Positions 31,107-41,972 of a stretch of DNA of 64,000 bases are shown here, piece by piece; position 1 is the first letter of the stretch, and every line of letters starts with the position of its first letter. Below the pieces are notes generated by a model, which did not search any database, was not told where the DNA came from, and saw only the letters and a program-made list of their open reading frames with translations. A program made the translations under genes and the position numbers. Source of the DNA: Larix kaempferi (taxonomy: Eukaryota > Streptophyta > Pinopsida > Pinales > Pinaceae); the NCBI GenBank assembly GCA_027924585.1, contig BSBM01000712.1, forward strand, positions 1,684,001 to 1,748,000. Direction: 5' to 3'.

Positions 31107-32400
31107 CTAGCAGACGGGTGGGACCTCCAGCCATGTATTGATGTGATGTTCAATGATGGCGAAGTCTAAACCAGGCATCTCGGTGTAAGACCAAGCAAAG
31201 ATATCGCGAAATTCCTGAAAATGCTTCTTGTATTCCCCGATTTCGTATTCCGTACAGGAGGCACCTAATGTGATGATTTCAGGTGTATAAGGTGTGACAG
31301 AAATATCAACCTGTATGGTTGGTGATATATTGGCCATGTTTCCTTCATCAAAGGTGTCAGGGGCGGGAATAGGGTTCTTAAACCAATCTATGTTCTCTGG
31401 GAGGAAATCCTTCATCTCGATGGAGAACTGGCTAGCCTTGGTAGTGGTGACTTCCTCAGGAATGAAGTATGACCGATGGTGCATATCGACCCAAGGGTAG
31501 TCAGGTGCAATGAGTGCTTCTAGTATCTCCTCCCCTCTTCGAAAGTAATGCATGGATAAATCGATCGAGGAGGAGTTACATCCTGGGGATGATATGTGTC
31601 CATCTACTGTGGAAATCATGTAGATGGTATTAATCTCTTCCGAGGAGGAAGATGTTGGGGGATGAATTTCCTCAATGGTAGTAACAAACTTTTCTAGATC
31701 AGAATGAGTTAGTTCGTAGAGAACCAATATGTATTCCAGGAGATCTGGGAAATGGTGCGAGTAATGGCTATATATTCCACATATGGCACACGCATGGTTG
31801 GTGCATAGTGCCTTGTTGCGCTAGTGGGCTAGTGGATTTAGCTCGACTACAGGAATGTTGGGGTCGTCATCCAGAGTCTTTATATGTTCTTGAAGATTGG
31901 GTAGATGTGGGAAGTTATGGGTAGCGTGACCCAAATCATCGCATAGCGAGCACTTTGGCGGTGTGCATAGTGGTGGTTGGGATACCACGGGTTTCTTTGC
32001 TGGCGACGCTATGTAAGTTTGTGGGCCTCTACCCCCAGCAGTTCTAGGTGGTGGGGGGGTAGGGTTCGTTGTAGATGTGGACGTCGTACTGGGAGGTGGG
32101 AAGTTAGAGGTATTGATAGGTTGGACATGTTGGAGAACATCCTGTGGTGTTGGGGGGGGAGTGGGGGTGGGTAAATACCACACGGGTAAACCTAGCATTA
32201 ACCTGGGGAGGTTCAGGGTGGCCATAACTAGGGTACTTATCACTCCAAAAGGTGGGAATAAGAAAGGAATAGTATGGATAGGCATTGCTCCAACGTAGCT
32301 AGGGATAGTTGGAGGTTGCAGCATCAGAGGTGGTTGTGGGTTGGGCACGGTTTGGTTGGACGAAATGGTGCATATATCAGATACCTCTATTGTCGGTGGC
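31107..32400 (-). pseudogene. Element C linker region with two zinc knuckles
   Basis: A proline-rich stretch (about 32348-32000) leads to CSLCDDLGHATHNFP and, after a stop, CAICGIYSHYSHHFP. The final Cys of a CCHC knuckle is replaced by Phe in both, while an extra His is present (CX2CX4HX2H). Then comes the pre-RT linker with FDEGNMANIS and FRDIFAWSYTEMPG, matching B. A third knuckle of the same type lies at about 33540-33595. Confidence 0.7.
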
Positions 32401-32431
32401 GGAATAGACTAGAAAGTTTGGAGATTGACGT

Positions 32432-33222
32432 TTGATACGGCTGCTAACGCTCTTCGCACCGATCAGTCGTTACGCATACCCCCAACACTGGGCGATGGGG
32501 CCCCTAAAGTGCCTTGTTTCCCTCTATGGCACAACAACGATAATTGCAATGCATGCGTCGCTCCCAACTATCATATCGTGGATGATCTTTCCCAATCCCA
32601 CTCTGCTATGTCATCTCTCGAGGTATTAAAGAATTGTCCTGCACAATGCAAGACATTATTATCCTCTATTGGGGCCGTAGACCCCTATGACTCACGAATG
32701 ATGGCTTACGATTTGGACCAATCCAAGCCTCGCATTCCATCCACATTAGCATTTCAATTTTTGGTCTCCATCTGAAATCTTGTTATTCATCGATGCATCA
32801 TCGATGAAGTTTCCTCCACCAACATCATATCTACATTCGTATGGAAAAAGCTCGGATCTCCTTATTTACAACCATCCACAACCTCCCTACGAGCCTACAA
32901 CGGCTGCTCCACTCAACCTCAGGGCCTCTTGGCTAATGTCCCAGTTCAATTAGCTGGGAAAACCATACTCATCGATATTCAAGTGATAAATGTGCAACTT
33001 GACTGCAATCTCCTGCTCGGACGTAGTTATATGTACGCCATGAAATTTGTTGCTTCATCGGTTTTCCGCATTATGATGTTCCCCCATGAGGGACGGATTG
33101 TTAAGGTTAATCAACTTACGTAGTATAACCTGAATGCCCCTTCCGCATCGGAAAATGTTCTCCCTATGGTGGAACAACCCATTTCGAGTATACCCTCCCC
33201 ACCACTATCTTAAGTTGGACCT
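32432..33222 (+). pseudogene. Protease segment in reverse orientation inside element C
   Basis: On the plus strand, opposite to the rest of C gag-pol, this reads NYHIVDDLSQS, IIDEVSSTNIIS (degenerate active-site loop), WKKLGSPYLQ, LAGKTILIDIQVI, CNLLLGRSYMYAMKFVAS and MMFPHEGRIVKVNQLT. All these blocks match the B protease region in order. It is flanked by imperfect direct copies of C sequence (32401-32431 and 33223-33287). Stops after FLVSI and NQLT interrupt it. Confidence 0.85.
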
Positions 33223-33287
33223 GGAATAGACCGAAAAGTAGATGTCATTGAACGACATCAATCTTCGACACGTTTGGAGATTAACGT

Positions 33288-35575
33288 CATTCGATGACAT
33301 CATAAGGAGATGATGAGTGCCTGAATCCATCAGTTTATTGGTATGCACAACGTATGTGATCTATTGTTGTGGGGGTGCGATTCCTTGTGGGGGAACCAAT
33401 GGTTGGGTATTTACCACTCCTTGTGTGGGAAAGGGGTTTTGCAACACCATAGGAGGTGGTTGGGGATTGGGTTGTGTGGGTGGAGCATTCTGTCCTTGGC
33501 ATTGGGCATCATCTGTCAAAAGTTGACGGACGCACTTTAAATGTCGAAAAGTGTGTGTGTAGTTGTCATAGACTCCACAAATAGAACAAGGATGATTTGT
33601 TTGGAGATAAGGATTCTTCCCCTGACGAGGTAGTCTGTCGGGGTTTCGGTTGGCTGGGGCGGTGTTGTTGTTATTTGGGGGGTTTGGTTGTTGACTGCCT
33701 TGGTCCTGGGGTTGGTTGTTCCCACAATTACGTCCTCTCCCCTTGTTTTGTTGGCCTTGTTGGTTTCGTTGAGAAGGCCGGTTTTGTTGTGGGTTTTGTT
33801 GGGCATAAAATTTCCCTTGAGGGTTGGGAGGATTTTGTTGTTGAGCAAGTGGTGGGGCTGCCTATTGAGGGCAGTAAGCAGGAGGTGCTTGAGGTTGAGC
33901 TGGTGCTAGTGGGGTTTCCGATGGATGATAAACTAAAGGAGCTTGTGGTTGCGCATGTGGGGCTTACGGAGGATAATAAGTCGGCTGGACTTGAGGTTAT
34001 GTGTTGGTGGGAGGATCCTGTTGATGATAATAAGTGGTAGGAACTGTAAGAGGGTTGTAAGTTGGAGGTGCATGGCCATAACACTGTGGTGGGCATGATG
34101 GTCCATGGGTATGACGAGGTCGAGTAATGGGGGTGTATGATGTTGTCGCTCTTGAGTGGGACATGGAACGTGAAAGGTTGGGGCCACTAGTAGTAGGCAT
34201 AGCCATGTAAGGTTGAGTATGCAACGCCACGTGCCCGATAATGCCGTCAGCAGCATGGGATGTCCCCGGCACATCGCTCCGGGAGGAGTTGGCATGGGGA
34301 ACATCGGGTAAAATGGAGTATAAATAGCTAGGAGGGGCGTAGATAAGATTGAACTGTTGGGCTTTGAGGATAGCCTCTTCCTCAACTTGAGGTCGTTTGG
34401 ATCCCACATCCTTAGTGATGGCTGGTATAAGAGATTTCAGGAACCAGTCTAAAAAGATACGATCGTCTAACTTAATCTTACACAAACTACGTCGTTTGCA
34501 CCATTCATGGATGTGGTCCGTGATATGGGTGGTCGTGTTTTGTGCAAGATAGGAGGATCTCAACACCAGCATCGTAACGAACCGGTAATTATAAGAATTG
34601 CAGGAAAGTGGAGGTAAGGGACGTAAATGTGTAATGAGTCCCATGAGGTTGGTCAATATACCACTTAGCTGCAGCGCCAGTGAGGATTCATTGCAATAAT
34701 CAAAGGCAGATGGAGTCATCCACGATGGAGTTAGAGGAAAACCATAAGCGGAAGGACATGATATGGTTTTGGGGGTCTTCTCCCCCCTTCCCCTCGAATT
34801 TGGGTATGTTTGATGGGAGTTTGGTGGGCATAGAGGGCCATGTGGGATCATGTCGTATGGGGTTGTTAGTTAATCTGGCCAGGTCAGGAAGGTTAAGACT
34901 GGCCATGAATGGAAAAATAGCAGAAAGATGTGGTGTGTGTGTCGGGGAAAGTGTGTTAGTCATGGCGGCAATGGTGGGGCCACTGCCCCCAACATGTGGA
35001 GAAACAGTGTGAGCGATGGAGGAAATGGTGGGGCCACTACCCCCAATGCGTGGGGCAACAGTGTGAGCCATGACGACAATGGTGGGGTCAATGCCCCCAA
35101 TGTGTGGGGAAGTGTGGGGAACGGTGTGAGCCATGGCGAAAATGGTGGGGTCACTGCCCCTAATGTGTGGGGCAATGGTGTGAGCCATGATAGGGATTGT
35201 AGGAGCTCCAGTTGTCGGTGGGACAATCGTGTAGGAAGGGCCTGTTCCCCCAAGGATGTTACTAGTCATTAATGGGGTTGTATTGGTAACCAATCCATTA
35301 ACCATAGGGATAGATGTAGTGGCGGGAATACTAGGCATAGGGACTATAGATGGTATGACAGGGATGGATGTTGACATGGTAGCTGGGTTAGTGGTGGACC
35401 CACCACCCACTGTCCCGCTGAAAAAGGGGTTGGAAGTCATACCAACCGTGGGGCTAGAAGGAGCGGTGAATGTAATGTTCTCTGGTTCAGAATCAGATGT
35501 GGTATACGGGGGGTCGGGCTCAGGTGACGAGGGTCTGCGTCTATGGTGAGGGTTTCCAAATAGACCATGTTGCAA
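33288..35575 (-). pseudogene. Gag of element C
   Basis: Starts near 35575. The N-terminal part has five or six tandem units of about 20 residues, consensus GGSGPTIxxMAHTVSPHI (35200-34950). The capsid block LPSNIPKFEGKGGEDPQNH follows, then LDWFLKSLIPAI in another frame, a Pro/His/Tyr-rich region and a knuckle CSICGVYDNYTHTF near 33560. Frameshifts near 34750 and 34400. Same capsid core as B, but the repeat region is entirely different. Confidence 0.8.
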
Positions 35576-37460
35576 GGGTTGGCCCCGTAGATGCCGAGAC
35601 TATCTTGAAGACTCAATGATGAAAATGAGAGTAACACGGGTGAGTTGTGGCAAGTAAAAATCTCAAAAATATTGGTGCAGCCATGTGTGCAAAAGGAGAG
35701 TGTAAAAAAATATGGCACTCAAGCCAACAACAAGCTCAAAACACGTGCTGTAACAGATGTGCTACAACAAATGGAACGACAATAAAAGTGGTCGGAATAC
35801 CAACAGAGAAGGCTCCTAAAAAGTAAAAAAGGTATACTCACTAAACTCAGGGGAGGTAAAGGAGCAAGAAAGAAACTATCTAAAAAGGTATGATGGCTCT
35901 AACAAATCGTATCCTTTGCGAGGTGATGAAATCCAAGTCAGACAATATGAGAAGCGAAACCAAGTGGCTAAATATATACCCCTACCGGGAGGGACACAGG
36001 GTAAGATAATCCTAGAAGAATGGCCACTAAGATACCCCGCTCATGGTACATCCAGAAAGGTAAATCCGTAGCTTCAGTTCTATCACCGATGTACTCCAAA
36101 TAGGGTAGTACAACAAGAACAACGAGGAGGTAGCCTTCAGTTACTGAATGAAGTGCGGTATTCCACTCAGACATACGGAACTAGTCTTGCTACTTGCACT
36201 CCTAGGCGAGAGGCCCTCCAGCAAATTGGTTTTAACCATACCAAAAAATAATAGGAGATTTTGGATCCCTAGATGACAACAACTATTTCTCAAGTATAAA
36301 TGACAAAGGGGTGTTGTTTGGATGCCTGTCCCCACTGTCCTACCTAACTACAATATTATTTTTGTGTTCCCCAAGTGGGGTTAATGTTGGTTGATTTAAG
36401 TAAATGTTTATGGCTCACTTGAGTTAATTGTGACTAAGTGTGTGCACATGTGGTGTTGGTAGCTAACTAGGAATATAAAAGCTTAAATGTAAATGCTGAA
36501 CAATAAAGATGCTGAAATTTATTTTATTTTTTTTTAAGAAAAATAGCAAGCAGCTAATACATAACGACAACTCAGCAGCGATGGATGTTGCTCAAAATAG
36601 ATGATTGTTGGCAAGTTTTGCAGAAAAAATGGGGAAACAATTTGAACTTGAGCGTGGTTGTCCGGCCAATCTATGCGGCGTAGAGCATGGGTTTCAGGCT
36701 GGCACAGGCAGCCTGAAGTGCGGATGGTACGTCGGGTTATGCGGGGTAGAGTGCGGGGGGCAGGCCAGTGGATGTGGCCTGGAGTGTAGATGGAACGCCG
36801 AGTTATGCGGCGTAGAGCGCAGCCGAGGGCACAAGCTGCAGTTTGGCAGTTGCGTTTTGCAGCGCAACAAGTGGGGTAGCAATTGTGTTTTGCAGCCCAC
36901 AAGGCGGGGCAGCAGCTTCGTTTTGCAGTGCACAAGGCAGGGTATTGTTCATGGCAAGGGCCGCGGTTGTGAGCAGCGACACGGCATCACCACACGTGTG
37001 CAGAGGCTGGGCCACGGAATGGATTCTAGACTGTGCGATTGGGGTCGCGTGCAGGGTGCAGTAGGACACGGTCGAGACCGCACGCAGTGGATAGGAGGTC
37101 ACAGCTTGGGCCGCGGGATGGGTGATGGAATGTGCATTCGGGGCCGCAGGTAGGGAACGACAAAGCACGTTGTGGATTGTGCACAGTGGAAAAATGGTTA
37201 CGGTCGGGGTCGCGGTTAAGCGCAGGAAGGCTGCGGTGTAGGCCGTAGCTACAGGCTATATAGCCAAGATGCAGGCGACGTAAAAGATTCGAACAACCGC
37301 GCTTGGGGCCGCAGATGAGGGTCGAAAAGATGCATTTTGGAAAGCAAAAAGCAAGTATAAAAAGAATGCAACCGAACAGATAAAATCACAGGCCTGCAAC
37401 TAGGTAAATAAAATAAAAATGAAGATAAACAAAGATAAAAAAAACTAAGAAACCAGAGGT
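35576..37460 (-). other. Leader of element C
   Basis: No coding sequence recognised. AT-rich near gag, GC-rich from 36640 to 37300. The GC-rich arrays are listed separately. Words such as GCGGTTGTGAGCAGC and CCGCGCTTGGGG recall the 34-bp array at the other end of the element. Confidence 0.55.
36671..36945. repeat. 66-bp and 33-bp GC-rich arrays in the C leader
   Basis: TTATGCGGSGTAGAG recurs at 36671, 36737 and 36803 (period 66). GTTTTGCAGCSCACAAGGCGGG-like units follow at about 36853, 36887 and 36920 (period 33-34). The two arrays lie side by side. Confidence 0.8.
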
Positions 37461-37480
37461 TCAAAATAGTGGAGTCACCA
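37461..37480 (-). other. Primer-binding site of C (degenerate)
   Basis: Minus strand TGGTGACTCCACTATTTTGA, four bases inside the LTR end. The first twelve bases match the A site apart from C-to-T at the fourth. Confidence 0.65.
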
Positions 37481-37484
37481 AATC

Positions 37485-37842
37485 TGTAGCATGGGTTTTC
37501 ACCCTTGCTCGTGCAAAAGAGAACCTGTTAAGGATAATGGAACCCTTAGCAACAGTTTAATGGAAAATAAGAAAAGACAAATGAATATAAAAGTAGTGAA
37601 ATATTGAACTAGCATGTGCATGTGAAGCAAATTTAAACTATAGTAAAAAGCATGAAGTAACCATGAGAGACAAGGAAATAAAAAATATTAATTTCTTTAT
37701 TAAAATGGGACAAACAAGGGTTTGCATAAATTTTTCACCTCAAATGTTGAGGCTTGTGGAGCTCTACAGCTGTAGGAGGCAATGCACTAGGGCTCCACAG
37801 GTTCCTTCTCTTTCTCCAAATGCTCAATGGATGGGCCCAAGG
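37485..37842 (-). repeat. Element C 5' LTR, inner 358 bp
   Basis: Matches 22386-22743 at high identity, then stops abruptly where the copia G LTR begins. The outer half is missing. Confidence 0.9.
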
Positions 37843-38406
37843 TGTTGATGTATATGTAACTTCGAAATGTATTTCACCTATGTATATTGTACTCCTATAG
37901 AGATGTTATTATTCCTCTATACGGAAGTGTCATCATTTGTATTGACAAGTGTCACAAATTGCATGTGATGGGTTATTAGACCACCAAGTGTGGGGTCGGC
38001 TCTGATTAGCATTACCATGGGTTATTAGATTGAGTTAGACAAGTCGGCCCTACTAGTTTATTAGGCAGGTCAGGTCATGTATAAATAGAGTGTGGGAGGC
38101 ACTCTATTTGATGATATCATTATTCACTTCTACACTACTCGGAAAGTGGTGCACTAGTGGAGGAGGAGGTTCAGCTACTAGGAGGACTATCTCTATGTAT
38201 TTGGGTTGTATCATTGCTCTTTCTATCTCTGAGGAAGTTGTGGGGTTTTTCACCTTTATGGTTTTTCCCAGTGAAACTTTGTGTGTCTATTGTATCATGT
38301 GATTGCTTGGTGTGATTGATATGCATTGTTATACTTGATATGCTGTACATGTTATTCTCTCAATAAAGATCCTAGAGTATGTTGAATTAATGCTCAAAAA
38401 TTAACA
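37843..38406 (+). repeat. Copia G 5' LTR
   Basis: 564 bp from TGTTGATGTATATG to ...AATTAACA. The first 364 bp recur at 63637-64000. It contains TATAAATAGAG at 38080 and ends just before the primer site. Confidence 0.9.
38080..38090 (+). promoter_or_regulatory. TATA box of copia G LTR
   Basis: TATAAATAGAG, a canonical plant TATA box, also conserved in the second LTR at 63891. Confidence 0.8.
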
Positions 38407-38418
38407 TGGTATCAGAGC
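38407..38418 (+). other. Primer-binding site of copia G
   Basis: TGGTATCAGAGC directly after the LTR, the usual complement of the initiator tRNA-Met 3' end. Confidence 0.95.
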
Positions 38419-38977
38419 TAACCTGAGAAGAAGACACTGTGTAGTTGTGAAAACTAGGGTTTCCTATTTATTGGATTTCTCTCCACAGATCTTGAAAGGA
38501 AGTAGGTATTTTGACTCTCCTCAACAAGGCGCATCTTTCTGTCCAATCGGAATTCAATTCTGGGCACTTTCATTTTTGGCCCTAAAAATTAGGGTTTCCA
38601 CAAAATAGGAATTTCTGAAATATGAGGACATATCTGGAAGCTCCTTGGAAAAATCGAATTTTAGAGCTTTGGATCGAACTTTTTGGTTGGGTGAAGCTCC
38701 AGGAAACTCAAACCCTAATTTAGGGTCCTCCCTAGTGAATCCGGGAAGACTAAAAGGCATTTCTAAAGGGCGAAATTTTGCAGATTTCAAATTCTGACTA
38801 TACCAAGCTGGTCATCTCATCAAGGTGCATCTTTCTATCGTTTCAGAATTTTGAAATTCACATTTTTAATTTTTAGGGTTTCTTTGACAAACCCTAATCC
38901 AGCACCAAATCCAGATTTCTGCAAATCAAGTGGTAAGACCTAAATATTTTCTATTTCCATTTGAAGTACACTTTAAG

Positions 38978-39843
38978 ATGTCTCACCACACCAAGCTTAA
39001 GGATAAGATTGAAGGGTCCGATAACTTCCGAGCATGGAAGTATGGGATTGGGTTAATCCTGGAAGAAAATGAATTGAATACTTACATAAGTTCTAAGGTC
39101 CCTGTCCCAGAGGAAGAAGAGGCTAAGGCCTTGCATAAGAAGAACTTGGTCAAGGAAAAGAGGATCATTTCTGATTCTATCAAAGACCATCTCATACCAC
39201 ATGTGTCATCTCTAAAGACACCCAAGTAGATGTTTGATTCCCTGACCAAGCTATTTGAAGGAAAGAACATAAATCGGAAGATGACTCTGCGGAATCAATT
39301 GAAAGGGGTAAAGCTTCAGAATGGAGAGACCATTCAATCCTATTTCTCTAAGGTATCTTAGATCAAGGAACAACTTGAAGCTGTGGATGAAGTGGTGGAG
39401 AATGGTGAAATTGTTATGACCACTTTGAATGGCCTACCTAGGTCATGGGATTCCTTTATCCAAGGAATCTGTGCAAGAAGAAAACTGATCTCCTTCAGTA
39501 GACTGTGAGAGGAATGCTCACAAGAAGAAGCAAGGATGGTGGCCCAAGAAGAAAAGATGGGGAATGAAGATCAAGCTCTCACAACACAAACCAAGAAAGG
39601 AAAGCCCAAGAGAGAGCCATCTCATTTCAAGAAATCTTCTCACCACCATCAGCGTAAAGAGAAGAGAATATGTTTTACATGTAATGAGAAGGGACATATT
39701 GCTGTAAATTGTCCCAAGAACAAAAAGGACAACAACAAATTCAACAAGAAGAAGAAGGGCAACAAAAGGAGGTACCATGCTCATGCTGCTGAGGATGATG
39801 AACCCCCCAAGAAGAAGGCTAGGGCAGAAAGTGATGCTTCATA
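38978..39843 (+). pseudogene. Copia gag (element G)
   Basis: Starts MSHHTKLKDKIEGS, then NFRAWKYGIGLIL, the usual opening of plant copia gag. Later FDSLTKLFEGKN, LRNQLKGVKL and LNGLPRSWDSFI, then a zinc knuckle CFTCNEKGHIAVNC with regular CX2CX4HX4C spacing, followed by a Lys/Asn-rich basic stretch and a tail EDDEPPKKKARAE. Stops at about 39229 and 39358 and near 39507 interrupt it. Gag forms the particle. Confidence 0.88.
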
Positions 39844-40006
39844 AAGTGAAGATGAATATGTTCTAATCTCTGCTCTCACAGGTACTATCTCTCATGGATG
39901 TAATGATTGGCTTATTAATAATGGGGCTTCCAAACACATGCCTGGGTTTAAAGAATCTTTTGTAAATCTATCTGAACATGAGTCACCCCATAAAGTGAAA
40001 CTGTAC
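39844..40006 (+). pseudogene. Copia protease start (element G)
   Basis: Reads DWLINNGASKHM; the catalytic Asp expected in LIDSGASKHM is Asn, so the site is dead. FKESFVNLSEHESPHKVKL follows and then the copia similarity ends. Confidence 0.8.
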
Positions 40007-41160
40007 ACTTCTGATAAAATAATGTTCATAAAATTAAACATATTGTCTTCCACTGTTTCTGAAAACACTGACTGTGGGAAATGTAAATCTTTTTTACTGC
40101 TAAACACAAGCATTTTCATCAGGTGTGCCTGGAATCTGAAATGTCTGGAAGTGTGGAAATTCACTAACTGAAAGTGGATGTTCCCAGCCAAGAATTCATC
40201 AAATTTAAGGTAGGGTACTTGACTGTAATCCATTTCTGGTTTACCAACACTTAATCTAAAAATCAAACTTAACTAGACCTTTGTGACCATGGAATCATCA
40301 CCAAACCCTAAAAATTGTGAAATGAGTGACAAAACTAACTGTGAATTTTCATCAAACAAATTAATGTCAAGTGGATAGGGGGTGTTACCAGTGGCAAGGT
40401 CAGGTTTCAGACAATTGGTCATGAAGGTTTGTTAGGTCTCAGGGGATGACTCTCTGTACTGGCTAACTAGGGCTTCTTCGGCAAAATCTTCCTGGTCGTG
40501 GGAGGAAAACATGGGTACTGATAGAGCGTTCCTAATGGTAGACGCATTTACATGGAAAAGAATTTCCATTCTTGATGAATTCAAAATGACTCTTTCACGC
40601 TGAGAATAATTTACTACACACCATGAAACAAATTCTGGAATCCTTAAAGCTTGTTTTGGACAGAAATGGATAAAAGGAGACTTATAAACATTGTGCACAT
40701 CCAATTTTTTTTTATATAAACCCTCCAACTTGATTTTGATTTCTAAAACTGATAATTTAACCATTATGGGGTCACAAATGTCGCTATCTCTGTTCACTAG
40801 GGTTTCTTCTATCCTCATAGTTTCAATATTCTCGGGGACTGTTTCACTACTTCCTTCCATTATGTAAACAGTTCTAGTTACTTTCACGAGTTTAGGAGGG
40901 ACTACCTGGCACGAACAGGTTGAATAAACTATGCTCTGTCGCTTACCCGCAGCACGAACATGTTCCAATCCTCCGAAGTTCAAAAGACAAGAGTCAACTT
41001 TTGACGTGCCCTTCTCTTTTATACACCCTCGAAGGTGGTTTCGCAACGTGGGAGGGTGGTTTTCCTTACTGCTTTCTCTGATTGTGAAATCATGTGGAGA
41101 CGACATGCATACATCGGTATGGTATTTCGCAACCACTCCAACCTCCATTTCGTCGTGCAT
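40006..41160 (-). pseudogene. Unknown protein, possibly N-terminal part of H
   Basis: From Met 41160: MHDEMEVGVVAKYHTDV, a middle part with PIMVKLSVLEIKIKLEGL, then SPFIHFCPKQALRIPEFVSW, RERVILNSSRMEILFHVN and STIRNALSVPMF. After a stop near 40432 it continues in frame-like pieces (LDINLFDENSQLVLSLI; MLVFSSKKDLHFPQSVF) to 40006. The ILNS...ILFHV..STIRNALSVP pattern recalls proteins called 'putative plant transposon protein', but that is a weak guess. Strand and order would fit the missing front half of the coiled-coil protein at 20240-22289, separated by insertion of C and G. Confidence 0.45.
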
Positions 41161-41367
41161 GTTAGCGGCACGAAAATATTATGGGTCGTCGATCTAACAG
41201 CCCTTTATCGAATAGACGTTGATCTAGATGGACCGCCAGCTATGGCCATCTAGCTATGGTGTCAGTTCTCTCTTTGAGGCTCACATGTGTGAGATTTTGG
41301 CCTACCAAAATAGAGATCAATTCATGTATAACCAAAATGGTCAAGACTGGAAAAATACAAAGCACAA
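41161..41367. other. Gap between H and the palindrome array
   Basis: No gene recognised. It contains a CAGCTATGGCCATCTAGCTATGG word pair at 41238-41262 and would be the upstream region of the H ORF. Confidence 0.3.
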
Positions 41368-41972
41368 GAAGGGTCGGTCGACCCTTCATTTAGTGGATAA
41401 TTGTGAACACCAATATCCATCAATTCACATGTATCCAGAATGGTGAACACAAGAAGGATCGGATGACCCTTCTTGCAGTTTAGAACTAGTATGAAAATAA
41501 TACTTGGAAGAAGAAGGGTCGGCCGACCCTTCATTTATGAGGGAATTGTGCAAATATTCAACCTACGAAGTATAGGGTGTCAATTCATATATATCCTGAA
41601 TGGTGAAGACTGGAAAAATACTAAGCACAAGAAGGGTCGGCCGATCCTTCATTTAAAAGAGAAATGAGCAAATATTTAAGCTACGAAGGTTGGGATGACA
41701 ACTCCCCACTACTGACTTTCACAGTAAATGGTATGGATTGAGACATTGGCTAAGTTATAACATGTCAACACTATTTATTCTGACTTCTGACTTCCGACAA
41801 GAAGGATTGACCACCCCTTCTTTTAGTAGATAATTGTGAACAACAATATCCGGTAATTCACCTGTATCCAGAATGGTGAACACAAGAAATATTGAACCAC
41901 CCTTCTTGCAGTCTAGAACTATTATGAAAATAATAGTGGGCAGAAGAAGGGTCGGCCACCCCTTCATTCATT
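41368..41972. repeat. Seven near-palindromic GAAGGGTCGGCCGACCCTTC sites
   Basis: 20-bp sites at 41368, 41453, 41513, 41631, 41801, 41886 and 41946. The site at 41513 is a perfect 20-bp palindrome; the one at 41368 differs by one base. They sit in a larger duplicated block of about 170 bp (41368-41537 and 41801-41972) with shared spacers such as AATTGTGAACA and TATGAAAATAAT. The last three have lost most symmetry. Confidence 0.9.

Larger units (their letters stand above)
22386..37842 (-). mobile_element. Element C: Tat-like gypsy with trailing aRNH and opposite-strand ORF
   Basis: LTR copies at 22386-23153 (3') and 37485-37842 (5', cut by copia G) frame an element of at least 15.4 kb on the minus strand. 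Order: LTR, primer site, leader with GC-rich arrays, gag, zinc knuckles, a protease segment in reverse orientation, RT, RNase H, integrase, stop, aRNH, plus-strand PMD-like ORF, long 3' noncoding region, polypurine tract, LTR. Several frameshifts in pol make it look older than B. Confidence 0.88.
37843..40006 (+). mobile_element. Copia element G, 5' part
   Basis: LTR, tRNA-Met primer site, gag and the start of the protease are in normal order on the plus strand. The similarity ends near 40006 in the middle of the protease, where sequence of the other strand (H) takes over. Integrase, RT and the 3' LTR are absent. Confidence 0.85.

Noticed and set aside
33597-34040. Gly/Val-rich plus-strand ORF of 147 residues
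   Set aside because: It is the reverse reading of the Pro/Thr-rich part of gag in element C.
34928-35549. Asn/Gly-rich plus-strand ORFs
   Set aside because: Reverse reading of the tandem repeats in gag of C; no independent support.
36605-37153. Cys/Gly-rich ORF of 182 residues in the C leader
   Set aside because: It follows the 66-bp and 33-bp arrays, whose periods are multiples of three and so keep frames open by chance.
41368-41972. Palindrome cluster as a CRISPR array
   Set aside because: Spacing is irregular (57-170 bp), there are no cas genes, and the genome is clearly eukaryotic.
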